Positions 8,419-15,107 of a DNA stretch of 40,814 nucleotides are shown piece after piece. The position numbers and the translations under genes were made by a program. The notes under the pieces were generated by a model, which saw only the letters and a list, made by a program, of their open reading frames with translations, was not told the origin of the DNA and made no database searches. This DNA comes from a virus. Numbering within the stretch: position 1 is the stretch's first letter; every line of letters starts with the position of its first letter. The stretch lies in the IMG/VR virus record IMGVR_UViG_3300005917_000010, positions 1-40,814 of that record, one strand, 5' to 3'.

Positions 8419-8768
8419 TTCTGATTCTCCGGTACTGGGAATGTTTCATCTGTGCCATACGTCCACTGGAACGCTGGTGCATCTTCGCGGACTACCGGGA
8501 CGCAGGCCGTGACTTCTCGCCCTGTCTTTTTCACGTGTGCTTTCATTAACTTCAACGCTTCCGTCATCTCAGTCCGGCAAACCTCGTAGCTGATGTAATA
8601 GTCACGGTCTTCCTTCCACGTTCTGACCTTCCGCCTGGAGTCTCTCAGTTTCATCGCGAAGTCACTCCCAAGATCATCCGTGACCATCATCAGGGCTTGT
8701 GCGTTCCGTTTCCCTCGTGCGTTCTCCCGTACAAGGAATACGATCTGGTCATTCTTACGCTTGGGCAT
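8415..8768 (-). CDS. Hypothetical basic protein, 117 aa
   Basis: Start at 8768 with GGAG 7-9 nt upstream. The N-terminus is strongly basic (MPKRKNDQ; RENARGKRN), the middle has a Lys/Arg-rich helix (KLRDSRRKVRTWKEDRDYY), and the C-terminus is proline-containing. No recognised family; nucleic-acid binding is possible from charge alone. It overlaps the 36-residue upstream ORF by 14 nt and the next start by ATGA, so it is translated as part of the same unit. Confidence 0.6.
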   Translation of the reverse strand: MPKRKNDQIVFLVRENARGKRNAQALMMVTDDLGSDFAMKLRDSRRKVRTWKEDRDYYISYEVCRTEMTEALKLMKAHVKKTGREVTACVPVVREDAPAFQWTYGTDETFPVPENQK

Positions 8769-8865
8769 ATTTGTCTCCGATTGAGATGAGGTGGATCCCG
8801 TTGTTCTCTTGGGAGTAGAGGGGTGGCAGTAGCTTGCGGAGTTCCGTGGTCATCAGTGTGTTCAT
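8755..8865 (-). CDS. 36-aa ORF resembling the N-terminus of DUF2958
   Basis: A tiny ORF begins at an ATG preceded by a strong GGAGG. Its core ELRKLLPPLYSQEN closely resembles the opening motif of DUF2958 proteins, whose usual length is about 100 residues or more. Here the frame stops after 36 residues, overlapping the next gene by 14 nt. It may be a degraded DUF2958 gene whose leader and ribosome site are kept because they feed the downstream gene. It is the first ORF after regulatory module A. Confidence 0.55.
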   Translation of the reverse strand: MNTLMTTELRKLLPPLYSQENNGIHLISIGDKYAQA

Positions 8866-8880
8866 GTCTGGTCCCTCCGT

Positions 8881-9003
8881 AGTCAGAGTAAGGCGGGATG
8901 GCGCGTTGCCCTCCCTGTCTCGTGATCGCTTATATACAATATACTACCAAGGACCCTGAATGAACCGGGGTTGAAAGAAGATTGTTCACTTATTTTCAAC
9001 CCC
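8881..9003 (-). promoter_or_regulatory. Early regulatory module, copy A
   Basis: 123 bp, gap-free match to 11302-11424. On the minus strand, in order: an inverted repeat GGGGTTGAAA/TTTCAACCCC (8994-9003 with 8967-8976), 21 nt, then AGTATATTGTATATAAG and GATCA (8923-8945), then a GC-rich hairpin-forming leader and the ribosome site of the 36-aa ORF. The AT-rich core is promoter-like, but no standard -35 is placed 17 nt upstream, so a phage-directed or activator-dependent promoter is possible. Confidence 0.65.
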
Positions 9004-9058
9004 TTGATAATGCCGAAAAAACAACAAGTATGGCGAGTAAACCGATCAAAGTTCTCAT
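8996..9058 (-). CDS. Putative 20-aa hydrophobic peptide
   Basis: The ATG at 9058 overlaps the stop of the gene ending at 9055 (ATGA). It encodes MRTLIGLLAILVVFSALSRG, almost entirely a membrane helix. The stop lies in the first arm of the regulatory inverted repeat. GAGG lies only 2-3 nt upstream, so translation would depend on coupling. May be a real small membrane peptide or chance. Confidence 0.35.
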   Translation of the reverse strand: MRTLIGLLAILVVFSALSRG

Positions 9059-9435
9059 CCCTCGTCTCTGGTTTCGGTGCACGTGCCAGGCGATTCGAGT
9101 GCTTGCTGTATCCGCTTGGCGATCACCTTCGCACACACCGGCGGATCGTAATCGCATGGGGCACCCAGCAAACCAATCCATTTCACGGTGAAGTTTCCCC
9201 GCCCGCGTTTCAACAGCTTCCGGGTAATACGACAACAGGGCATCTTTTGGGTCGCGTGGTTGTAAGGGGACAGGTAGTCCACTGTGTAATCGTACGGTTT
9301 GTCCGCATAGTAAGACTTACTAGGTTCATGTAGTCGTGACTTCGTCAGCGTCACCGCGGGGAAGCTCAGGGATACAGGGAGCTTCGCGGTCGGCTCTACC
9401 TTGAACGCCAGTTGGTATTCTCTCAATTTCGGCAT
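9055..9435 (-). CDS. Hypothetical protein, 126 aa
   Basis: Start at 9435 preferred (GGGAG 7 nt upstream) over 9441. A beta-rich N-terminal half is followed by a Lys/Arg-rich segment with cysteines (MPCCRITRKLLKRGRGNF) and WIGLLGAPCDYDPPVCAKVIAKRIQQAL. The last part resembles the C-terminal portion of small RusA-like Holliday-junction resolvases (D..N..K.l.D.l in that family), but the expected acidic residues are not convincingly present, so I leave it unassigned. It is the last full gene of its unit, just before module A. Confidence 0.6.
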   Translation of the reverse strand: MPKLREYQLAFKVEPTAKLPVSLSFPAVTLTKSRLHEPSKSYYADKPYDYTVDYLSPYNHATQKMPCCRITRKLLKRGRGNFTVKWIGLLGAPCDYDPPVCAKVIAKRIQQALESPGTCTETRDEG

Positions 9436-9437
9436 CT

Positions 9438-9614
9438 TCATTCTCCCGTGTTAAGACCGGTAAGCTTCTTGAGATACCGCCTTCGTGCGCGGCGAGTCAC
9501 CTTCTTGTAATAACGTTTTGCCCTCATTGGGCTACCGCTGAGATACCTCTCTTCAAATAGGGAGATTGCTATGCAGGATGCGGTTTTCGTTTCAGGTTTC
9601 ACTGTCTTACTCAT
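9438..9614 (-). CDS. Hypothetical very basic protein, 58 aa
   Basis: Start at 9614 with GAGG 7 nt upstream. The C-terminal half is a run of Arg/Lys (MRAKRYYKKVTRRARRRYLKK), suggesting nucleic-acid binding. No family recognised. It lies 8 bp after the methyltransferase remnant and 2 bp before the next gene, so it is probably cotranscribed with both. Confidence 0.55.
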   Translation of the reverse strand: MSKTVKPETKTASCIAISLFEERYLSGSPMRAKRYYKKVTRRARRRYLKKLTGLNTGE

Positions 9615-9622
9615 TGGGAACC

Positions 9623-10345
9623 TCAAGGACCCGTAGACTCGTCGGGGGTGTCGTGCTTCTTGCGGTATGCGAGTAACTCTTCGTTATATGTGTCGATTAG
9701 CGCGGAAAAAGCCATTGCCATCTGTACAGGCACCTGACCGTTTCCGAGAGCCTTGAGTCTGTTCGCGCGGTCTGGAACCTTCCCAGTCAGTCGTGGTATC
9801 ACACCAATATCTGCCGGATCGGTTGCCCACCATGTGCCGTCCATCACGGAACGTTCCCACTTCTCAACATCCGGGGTGGCGTTCAGATCAGTCCAGCCGA
9901 CCGGCCAACCCATCAACCAGGCAACCCAATCGGGGTTCAACGAGCCCCAACGATGCCCATCAAGACCTTCAGGTATAACCTTTTCGATCGGTGGGCTCCG
10001 CCCATTATACCCGAGGCAATCACGGATCAAATCGCCGCGACCGCCATGTTCACCTTCGCTTGCACAAGGCGTCCGCCACATCCGACGGCCAACAACCGTT
10101 GTGCGGTGCACCATGTTGAGAAACCATGATCCATAACCTTTCCCGCTTGTGGTGTGCACCTGCTTCGGCAGCACTGAACACACCCCATTCTGCATCATAC
10201 CCCATTTCGGCCAAGTCGCCGAGAATGCATCCGAAGTATCCGTGAGACCGGGCAAGCAAGCCTGTAACGTTTTCCAACCACGCGAATCGTGGTCGTATTC
10301 TGCAAATGGTGTCCCTTGTCGCTGGCCACATATTTCTTTCGTCAT
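9623..10345 (-). pseudogene. Cytosine-C5 DNA methyltransferase, C-terminal fragment
   Basis: The frame contains the target-recognition region and the C-terminal signature of C5 methyltransferases: MWRTPCASEGEHGG (the usual W.TP.ASD block), WVAWLMGWPVGWTDL, and RLKALGNGQVPVQMAMAF (motifs IX-X). Meaningful homology starts near 10130. The N-terminal ~70 codons of this open frame are the out-of-frame shadow of the central fragment. Catalytic motifs I, IV, VI and VIII are on separate frames upstream, so this part alone cannot be active. Confidence 0.8.
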
Positions 10346-10382
10346 TCTCTGTCTCTTGTTTCCCTGCTACGCTAAACGGCTG
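10050..10382 (-). pseudogene. Cytosine-C5 DNA methyltransferase, central fragment (motifs IV, VI, VIII)
   Basis: Reading from 10382 gives QPFSVAGKQ (the continuation of motif IV, whose PC is split by the break), then RPRFAWLENVTGLL (motif VI, ENV) and HHKRERLWIMV (motif VIII). The frame then stops at 10050. It is separated from the N-terminal fragment by 7 extra bases at 10384-10390 (between two copies of cac) and from the C-terminal fragment by a further one-base shift between about 10130 and 10080. A start codon at 10331 exists but would omit motif IV. Confidence 0.75.
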
Positions 10383-10389
10383 GCACAGT

Positions 10390-10857
10390 TCACGGGAATC
10401 CAGCAGTGATCATATCTGCATCACCACTAGATTCCTCAGCGTCCTTCCGTTCGATTGGGGTGTTTGTTTTGTGCCACTCATGGTGGCACTTCTGGCAAAG
10501 CCATTGGACTTCAAGTGGATTATTGTAGTCGGCATGATGGGCCTGTATTGCTGATCGTCCGTCAGCAAACGATCCAGAATCTCCGCATGTCTCGCATTTG
10601 TCAGGTTTAGTAAGTAGCCCCTTCTCTAGTGCTTTTTCACAAAGATTCTGTGCCCTATCTGATGACTTCAGTCCACCGCGATAGAAGTGGTTGTCTGCAC
10701 CGTATCGAACATTTGGCCTGAATGAGACACTCCGTCTCTTGAGGATGTAATACATTGACTGGCGCGTGACATTGTGGATGTCCGCAACGTCACCAACCGA
10801 CAGCCCTGCCTCGTATTGACGGACCGCTTCATCGTAGTCCTTTCTATGTGCTGGCAT
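10390..10857 (-). CDS. HNH homing-type endonuclease nested in the methyltransferase
   Basis: About 155 residues from an ATG with its own strong CGGAGG site, as is usual for homing endonucleases living inside other phage genes. The N-terminus has a helix-turn-helix (GLSVGDVADIHNVTRQSMYYILKRR). The C-terminus has the HNH core with a zinc-binding pair: CETCGDSG, then IQAHHADYNNPLEVQWLC, then CHHEWH. It would cut DNA at the uninterrupted methyltransferase allele or a nearby site. The 9-mer GCAGATATG occurs at both edges of the insertion. Its stop comes from the 7-bp insertion in the methyltransferase. Confidence 0.8.
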   Translation of the reverse strand: MPAHRKDYDEAVRQYEAGLSVGDVADIHNVTRQSMYYILKRRSVSFRPNVRYGADNHFYRGGLKSSDRAQNLCEKALEKGLLTKPDKCETCGDSGSFADGRSAIQAHHADYNNPLEVQWLCQKCHHEWHKTNTPIERKDAEESSGDADMITAGFP

Positions 10858-11106
10858 ATCTGCCTCCGTATTAGAGTTACTCCTAAAATACGAAAGGCTG
10901 ACAAACTCTGCAATGTCTTCGTCTGTAAGTTCTCGAATGTCCCCATAAATCGGCGCATCGTGTAGTAATCCATCACTGATGCGCTTCTTAAGGAGGTGTT
11001 GGCAGTAACCATCGGATTCCACATATGCAATAGTGTCCCACCCAAGGAGGTGTTGACTTGCGAGTTCGCCACCACCGGCACCAGAGAATAGAGATACGAC
11101 GTTCAT
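10390..11106 (-). pseudogene. Cytosine-C5 methyltransferase N-terminal fragment read through an HNH insertion
   Basis: The frame opens with the classic motif I, VVSLFSGAGGGELASQ, followed by YVESDGYC and YGDIRELTDEDI, then runs without a stop into an HNH endonuclease, and ends with GDADMITAGFP just before the Cys of the catalytic PC motif. Removing 10384-10390 restores GFPCQPFS. The segment from about residue 68 to 222 is foreign to the methyltransferase. The start at 11106 overlaps the upstream stop by ATGA. Confidence 0.8.
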
Positions 11107-11288
11107 ACTGTCTCCGCCTCATCTACCTTGTGGAGAAACTTCGGGATATCCTTCTCCGGCAGTTCAGAGACCGGGCGAGGTGACCACGGGTCTTCGAGTT
11201 CCAGCCGGATGACTCTACCGGACCGGACACTCTCGCTGGCCGCGATTGGGAGGCTGAACTCCGGGATGACCATGGTGTCGTTTTGCAT
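11103..11288 (-). CDS. Hypothetical protein, 61 aa
   Basis: First gene after regulatory module B, with GGAG 7 nt before the ATG. Small and acidic, with several Pro; no motif recognised. Coupled by ATGA to the methyltransferase start, so it may be a leader protein of that unit. Confidence 0.6.
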   Translation of the reverse strand: MQNDTMVIPEFSLPIAASESVRSGRVIRLELEDPWSPRPVSELPEKDIPKFLHKVDEAETV

Positions 11289-11301
11289 CGTGAATCTCCG
11301 T

Positions 11302-11424
11302 AGTCAGAGTAAGGTGGGAGGGCGCGCTGCCCTCCCTGTCTCGTGATCTCTTATATAGAATATACTATCGGAATACCCAAATGAACAGGGGTTGAAAGAA
11401 GATTGTTCATTTATTTTCAACCCC
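11302..11424 (-). promoter_or_regulatory. Early regulatory module, copy B
   Basis: Aligned base for base with copy A at 8881-9003. It contains the inverted repeat GGGGTTGAAA (11388-11397) / TTTCAACCCC (11415-11424), the AT-rich core AGTATATTCTATATAAG with GATCA (11344-11366) and a perfect hairpin GGGAGGGC/GCCCTCCC in the leader. It drives the 11288-to-9623 unit and separates it from the gene ending at 11449, so the inverted repeat may also end upstream transcription. Confidence 0.65.
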
Positions 11425-11448
11425 CCTGATAAGGTGGCTTACGTCAAG

Positions 11449-11871
11449 TCAATCCTTCAATACCGTAAACTCATCCGGTAGTTGTTTACGTGGGTTCCGC
11501 TTGCTCCACATCCTCACTGCCTCGAATGGAGTCTCACACAGCTTGTGACCCCACTTCGGATCGTAGACGACGGTGTGCAGTGTCCCGCTGTCGTGCATCA
11601 GGTAGACTGAACCTGGGCATTCTTCCGCGAGGTGGTGGAAGTCTTCGTGTGGTTCAAACACGAGCAACTTCACCTTGATGTGTTTCCACTCTTCGCGTGC
11701 CGTCTGACCATCGTCTGCGTTGAAGCACACACCGTCGTCTCGGAAAACTTCGATGTATTCCAGTGCGTCTTCAGGGTCGTGATCCCCTTCTGCAATAACA
11801 CAGAACAGATCGTCATTCGTCAGGTTCAGAACTTCCCATGTCAACCAGCGGTCTATCGTCTCAATGCTCAT
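11449..11871 (-). CDS. Hypothetical protein with one copy of a novel HDSGTLHTV domain
   Basis: 140 residues, acidic, starting after an AGGAAAGAGG site. The whole protein aligns with two successive segments of the protein at 13006-14076. Shared features are an N-terminal L/I-x-x-I-x-x-G block, a central Trp, then HDSGTLHTV followed by about 12 residues and A-V-x-x-W. No enzyme motif is recognisable; His and Asp in HDSG are conserved in two copies. Function unknown; see the finding on the three-copy domain. Confidence 0.6.
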   Translation of the reverse strand: MSIETIDRWLTWEVLNLTNDDLFCVIAEGDHDPEDALEYIEVFRDDGVCFNADDGQTAREEWKHIKVKLLVFEPHEDFHHLAEECPGSVYLMHDSGTLHTVVYDPKWGHKLCETPFEAVRMWSKRNPRKQLPDEFTVLKD

Positions 11872-11908
11872 TTTGTCCTCTTTCCTAAACTATGACCGAT
11901 GATGGATG

Positions 11909-12340
11909 TTACGTCAAGTCAGATTTACTTTTCCGTCTACCGCCACACTCATGGACATCACGTATGTTCCAGTGGTTGTCAGCTAGTTCTGTGTACCAAT
12001 CCCTGGATTCACCTATTGCCGTCTCGCCCCACTGCTTCTTGTCCATCTTGCTCGACGATACAGTATGTACCCCGGTCGTTCTGCGATCCTTTACCTTTCC
12101 ACATAACACATGGCAGTGCATCTTACCACTCGATCCTATCACCCAGACAACGAAGCAGTATATACGCTTCGGCAGACGGGTAACTGCTACCAAGCGCATT
12201 GACCTGATTGTGTGCTGATCTTTGGATGGAGTAACGAAGAAAGACACCGTAGATTCTATCTCCGCAAAGACCTGCTCAGGGATATCCACATCCCACCCAG
12301 CGTGGTAAGCGTAAAGTCTGAGTTTTTTCATTTTTCTCAT
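11909..12340 (-). CDS. Hypothetical protein, 143 aa
   Basis: The ORF has a basic N-terminus (MRKMKKLRLYAYHAGWDVDIPEQV), a beta-rich middle, and a charged C-terminus with His, Cys and Lys. The start is uncertain: 12340 has only a weak AAGAAGG site 8 nt upstream, and an ATG at 12331 is an alternative. No family recognised. Codon use seems more AT-leaning than its neighbours, as also for 16400-17056 and 17957-18454, which may mark more recent arrivals. Confidence 0.55.
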   Translation of the reverse strand: MRKMKKLRLYAYHAGWDVDIPEQVFAEIESTVSFFVTPSKDQHTIRSMRLVAVTRLPKRIYCFVVWVIGSSGKMHCHVLCGKVKDRRTTGVHTVSSSKMDKKQWGETAIGESRDWYTELADNHWNIRDVHECGGRRKSKSDLT

Positions 12341-12373
12341 GGAGCCCTTCTTAAACTAAGACCAAAATGAATG

Positions 12374-13009
12374 TTAGGGAAACCGACACCACGGGAGACT
12401 TCTCTTGATTCGCTTCATCAGACGCTTCCACCACGTCGGGTGGTCTTCATCCCATACCCGGTTCAGGCTGTCGATGGTCGCTGGTCCGAGGTCGTAACAG
12501 ATTGCCTCGTTTGGAGGTATCGTGTAGCCTGCATCGATTGACCACGAATGGCTCCCGGTAATTCTCGTGACGCTGGCGACCGCGCCGTTAGATGTCAGGA
12601 GTCGCGGGTTTGTTTCCGGGTTGCCTATCCGACCGGTCCCCTTCGCCTTCCAGAGGGTTGAAAACAACGCCATCTGAGATGTGATTACAGGACTAAGAAA
12701 TAACAGGACGGATGACGGTGTGAACGCATCCGCGTGACCCTTCGACGTGGCAAGGAGTTCGGATGTATCCCGGACCTCATGCAATTCCTCCTTCACTTCC
12801 TCGTCTGTCAATTCGACAAACCCGCGTCTCACAGCGTCGATAAGCATTGCGCGGATATACGACCACACCCGTTCTACATCCGGCTTCACCCTCGGCGGGT
12901 TGGCAATGACTACGTGGAGAATCGGGTACGTGATTTCGTAGCTTCTCAGGTTTGTGTCAGGGTCGCAGAAAGTCTCTTCCGTGAAGTCTTCGGGTCTCCA
13001 GATATTCAT
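12374..13009 (-). CDS. Hypothetical protein, 211 aa
   Basis: Coupled by ATGA to the gene upstream. The N-terminal half is acidic and helical (ELTDEEVKEELHEVRD), the C-terminal half is beta-rich with GSHSWSIDAGYTIPP, and the end is strongly basic (WWKRLMKRIKRSLPW), which could be membrane- or nucleic-acid-associated. The EICYDLGPATIDSL-like stretch near residue 170 suggests a phage structural or regulatory fold, but I have no assignment. Confidence 0.55.
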   Translation of the reverse strand: MNIWRPEDFTEETFCDPDTNLRSYEITYPILHVVIANPPRVKPDVERVWSYIRAMLIDAVRRGFVELTDEEVKEELHEVRDTSELLATSKGHADAFTPSSVLLFLSPVITSQMALFSTLWKAKGTGRIGNPETNPRLLTSNGAVASVTRITGSHSWSIDAGYTIPPNEAICYDLGPATIDSLNRVWDEDHPTWWKRLMKRIKRSLPWCRFP

Positions 13010-14076
13010 GTCTGTTCCTCCTCAAATATGTCATTCTGGTTGGTCTCCGGTTCCGCGCTCATCTCGAACCAATCCGCGAGACGTTTCAGCATGTATTCCG
13101 CGTCAATGACGTTGAACAGTGAAACCTCCATCCCATTAATCATTCCCTCTGCGTAGTCCCGGACCTCCGAGTCTGACGGGTACTCGTCGTCCACCTCAAT
13201 CGTCCGGTCAGGGACGGCCACGTTGACCGCCCACTCTCCGCTCTCCGAACGTTTGCAGGTTACTATCGCCGGTGAACTCCAGAACGCCGTCTCGACAGAC
13301 TGGAGAATATCAGCGATCAGTGATTCCCGGTACGTCATCTCGCCTCCTTTGCAGCGATCCATGGGTATCTGGTGATTTGTCCAGCATCTCCAATTCTGGA
13401 CAGCTTGCACAGCATGCTGTGAATAGACCTTCGGGGATGAACTGAACACGGTGTGCAACGTTCCGTCCGGGTGTGTGAAGTATTCCGTCACATCCTCATC
13501 TCTAGAGAAGTCTGGACGCTGTTGCGCCGGGAGTGTAAACGTCTTGAGGTACTGAACGACGGTAGTCCAGTCGGTGTAGACCACACCGTTCTCATCATCG
13601 TATGAATCACCGAAAACCTCTTGCACAGCGTATTCACAATCGGCACGGGAGAACGTTCCGGCCTTGATGATCCCGACCAGTTCATCATCGCTGTGGAATG
13701 GAGTCCAGCCGATAGCATCAGCGGTCCGGAGTGCCAGCAGTTCCTCCGGCGGGTTCAGGTCGGATAAAGCAGACCACAGTTCACAGGCATCAGCAGACCC
13801 GTCAGCGTATGGCATGAACTGCTCATCCCGCAGGATTGTGTACAGTAGCCCGGAGTCGTGCCGGACAAGCATCGCCTCATCGTGTCCGGCAGGTGGCGCA
13901 AAGGATACGAGCGGGACTATCTCGTGTACCCAATGTCCGATGGGTATAGTTTCCCCTCCTGTCTCTTTCCAGACGCTCTCGGTCTCTGTGAGGGACTGGA
14001 GGACGGTTTCTCGGCTATGCTCTCCCGGTAGAATTACCGAGATAATATCGCCGTCTGGGTTTCTGATGATCTTCAT
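13006..14076 (-). CDS. Hypothetical protein with two tandem HDSGTLHTV-type domains
   Basis: 356 residues from the ATG at 14076 (AGGAG 9 nt upstream, in the GGAGAACCAGAC context shared with other starts here); a longer form from 14154 would overlap the loader gene by 82 nt. Residues ~1-115 and ~125-230 are tandem copies of the domain also found at 11449-11871: RHDSGLLYTI and THPDGTLHTV, each followed by a conserved Trp helix. The last ~120 residues are different, acidic and partly helical. It sits directly after the DnaC-like loader (ATGA overlap), so a link to replication is conceivable but unproven. Confidence 0.6.
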   Translation of the reverse strand: MKIIRNPDGDIISVILPGEHSRETVLQSLTETESVWKETGGETIPIGHWVHEIVPLVSFAPPAGHDEAMLVRHDSGLLYTILRDEQFMPYADGSADACELWSALSDLNPPEELLALRTADAIGWTPFHSDDELVGIIKAGTFSRADCEYAVQEVFGDSYDDENGVVYTDWTTVVQYLKTFTLPAQQRPDFSRDEDVTEYFTHPDGTLHTVFSSSPKVYSQHAVQAVQNWRCWTNHQIPMDRCKGGEMTYRESLIADILQSVETAFWSSPAIVTCKRSESGEWAVNVAVPDRTIEVDDEYPSDSEVRDYAEGMINGMEVSLFNVIDAEYMLKRLADWFEMSAEPETNQNDIFEEEQT

Positions 14077-15107
14077 GTCTGGTTCTCCTGTTTGTCGAGG
14101 TCGAGGAACCCATGCGCCCGGTAGTCGGGTGCGTTTACAGTTATGTACGCGCACGCCTTCGCAAGGCGCGATCTCGTCCGGTCATCTTCTAAAAATGGCG
14201 TACGTTCGAGGATTCGGATCTGTGCCTCAATCGCCGCGCGGTCGTCACCTGTTGCTGACCCAAGCCTCCTCTGTGCCTCTGCAAGTTTGGTCTCACGTAT
14301 CTCGTCTGGGAGCATCTCATGCTTCGGTGCGTTGGTGGTGATAACCAGGCGCACGTCTCGTGCGTCTGCCCAGTTCAGTAGATCGCGGAGCGTGTCCTTT
14401 TTCGCGTCAGTCAGGCGTGATGCTCCAAGGTCATCCAGCACCATCGCAAGCGGTGGGACGTTCCCGCTGCTGCCCTTCAGTATTGACAGGTTCTTCCACG
14501 TACTGTCATCGTACTCGGCTTCTTTCGCATATCCGGCGGTCGCGGAGCAATTCGCGAGGAATGCACCCAGATCGACAAAGCAGGTGCGTCTCCACTTTGA
14601 CGGGGTCCGCTTCTTGAGTTCTGCCAGTATAGCAATGGCAAGGTGTGTCTTGCCCGATCCAGCGGCTCCGCACATCAACAACCCTTGACCGTTTATGATC
14701 TTCCCATCATCGTCAGTCCGGGTCCGCCAGATGCCTTTTTCCAGATACCGGATAATCGTTGCGTGGACACTCACCAGACCCGGGTGTGGTTCCCCGTTAG
14801 GTGTGGACGTTGCGAAGTTCTCCAACGTACAACCACGGTATGCAGTCGGGATTTTGGCATAATCTTTAGCAACCTCTTCCCTTGACTTGTCATCATCTTC
14901 CTGCATACGTCTGGCTTGCTCTTCTTTCGACCGCTTGGCTTCTGCCTGTGCCTTCTCAGGATCGGCCCTTACCTCATCCAGCGCTGCCTGTGCTTCGCTG
15001 GATTCAAAGGTCGGAGATGAGTCTGTCTTCTTCGGCATAGGCTTCTCGTGCGATTGGGAGGACTTTTCCGTCGGAGTGTCCTCTATCACCCGTATTACTT
15101 CGTCCAT
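14073..15107 (-). CDS. DnaC-like AAA+ helicase loader
   Basis: 344 residues. A long charged N-terminal region (~1-85) precedes an AAA+ ATPase: Walker A GAAGSGKT at residues 147-154, Walker B LAMVLDDLGA near 219-228, and sensor-like LVITTNAP. This is the DnaC/IstB-type arrangement used by phages to load the replicative helicase at the origin. It follows the O-like initiator, overlapping it by 104 nt. An internal ATG at 15038 would give a shorter protein but still overlap. Coupled by ATGA to 13006-14076. Confidence 0.85.
   Translation of the reverse strand: MDEVIRVIEDTPTEKSSQSHEKPMPKKTDSSPTFESSEAQAALDEVRADPEKAQAEAKRSKEEQARRMQEDDDKSREEVAKDYAKIPTAYRGCTLENFATSTPNGEPHPGLVSVHATIIRYLEKGIWRTRTDDDGKIINGQGLLMCGAAGSGKTHLAIAILAELKKRTPSKWRRTCFVDLGAFLANCSATAGYAKEAEYDDSTWKNLSILKGSSGNVPPLAMVLDDLGASRLTDAKKDTLRDLLNWADARDVRLVITTNAPKHEMLPDEIRETKLAEAQRRLGSATGDDRAAIEAQIRILERTPFLEDDRTRSRLAKACAYITVNAPDYRAHGFLDLDKQENQT

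Noticed and set aside
9055-9435. RusA-like Holliday junction resolvase
   Set aside because: Size and the ending D-Y-D...K-V-I-A-K resemble RusA, but the conserved acidic cluster and order are not convincing.
10390-10916. Group I intron or intein in the methyltransferase
   Set aside because: The insert encodes only an HNH protein with its own start, with no room for group I core structure on either side and no intein splice residues (no Cys/Ser at the first position and no His-Asn at the end). RNA evidence could revive the intron idea.
11432-11921. Short repeat TGACTTGACGTAA near 11452 and 11921 as a regulatory site
   Set aside because: The 13-base match lies at two gene ends and occurs only twice; too little to call a site.
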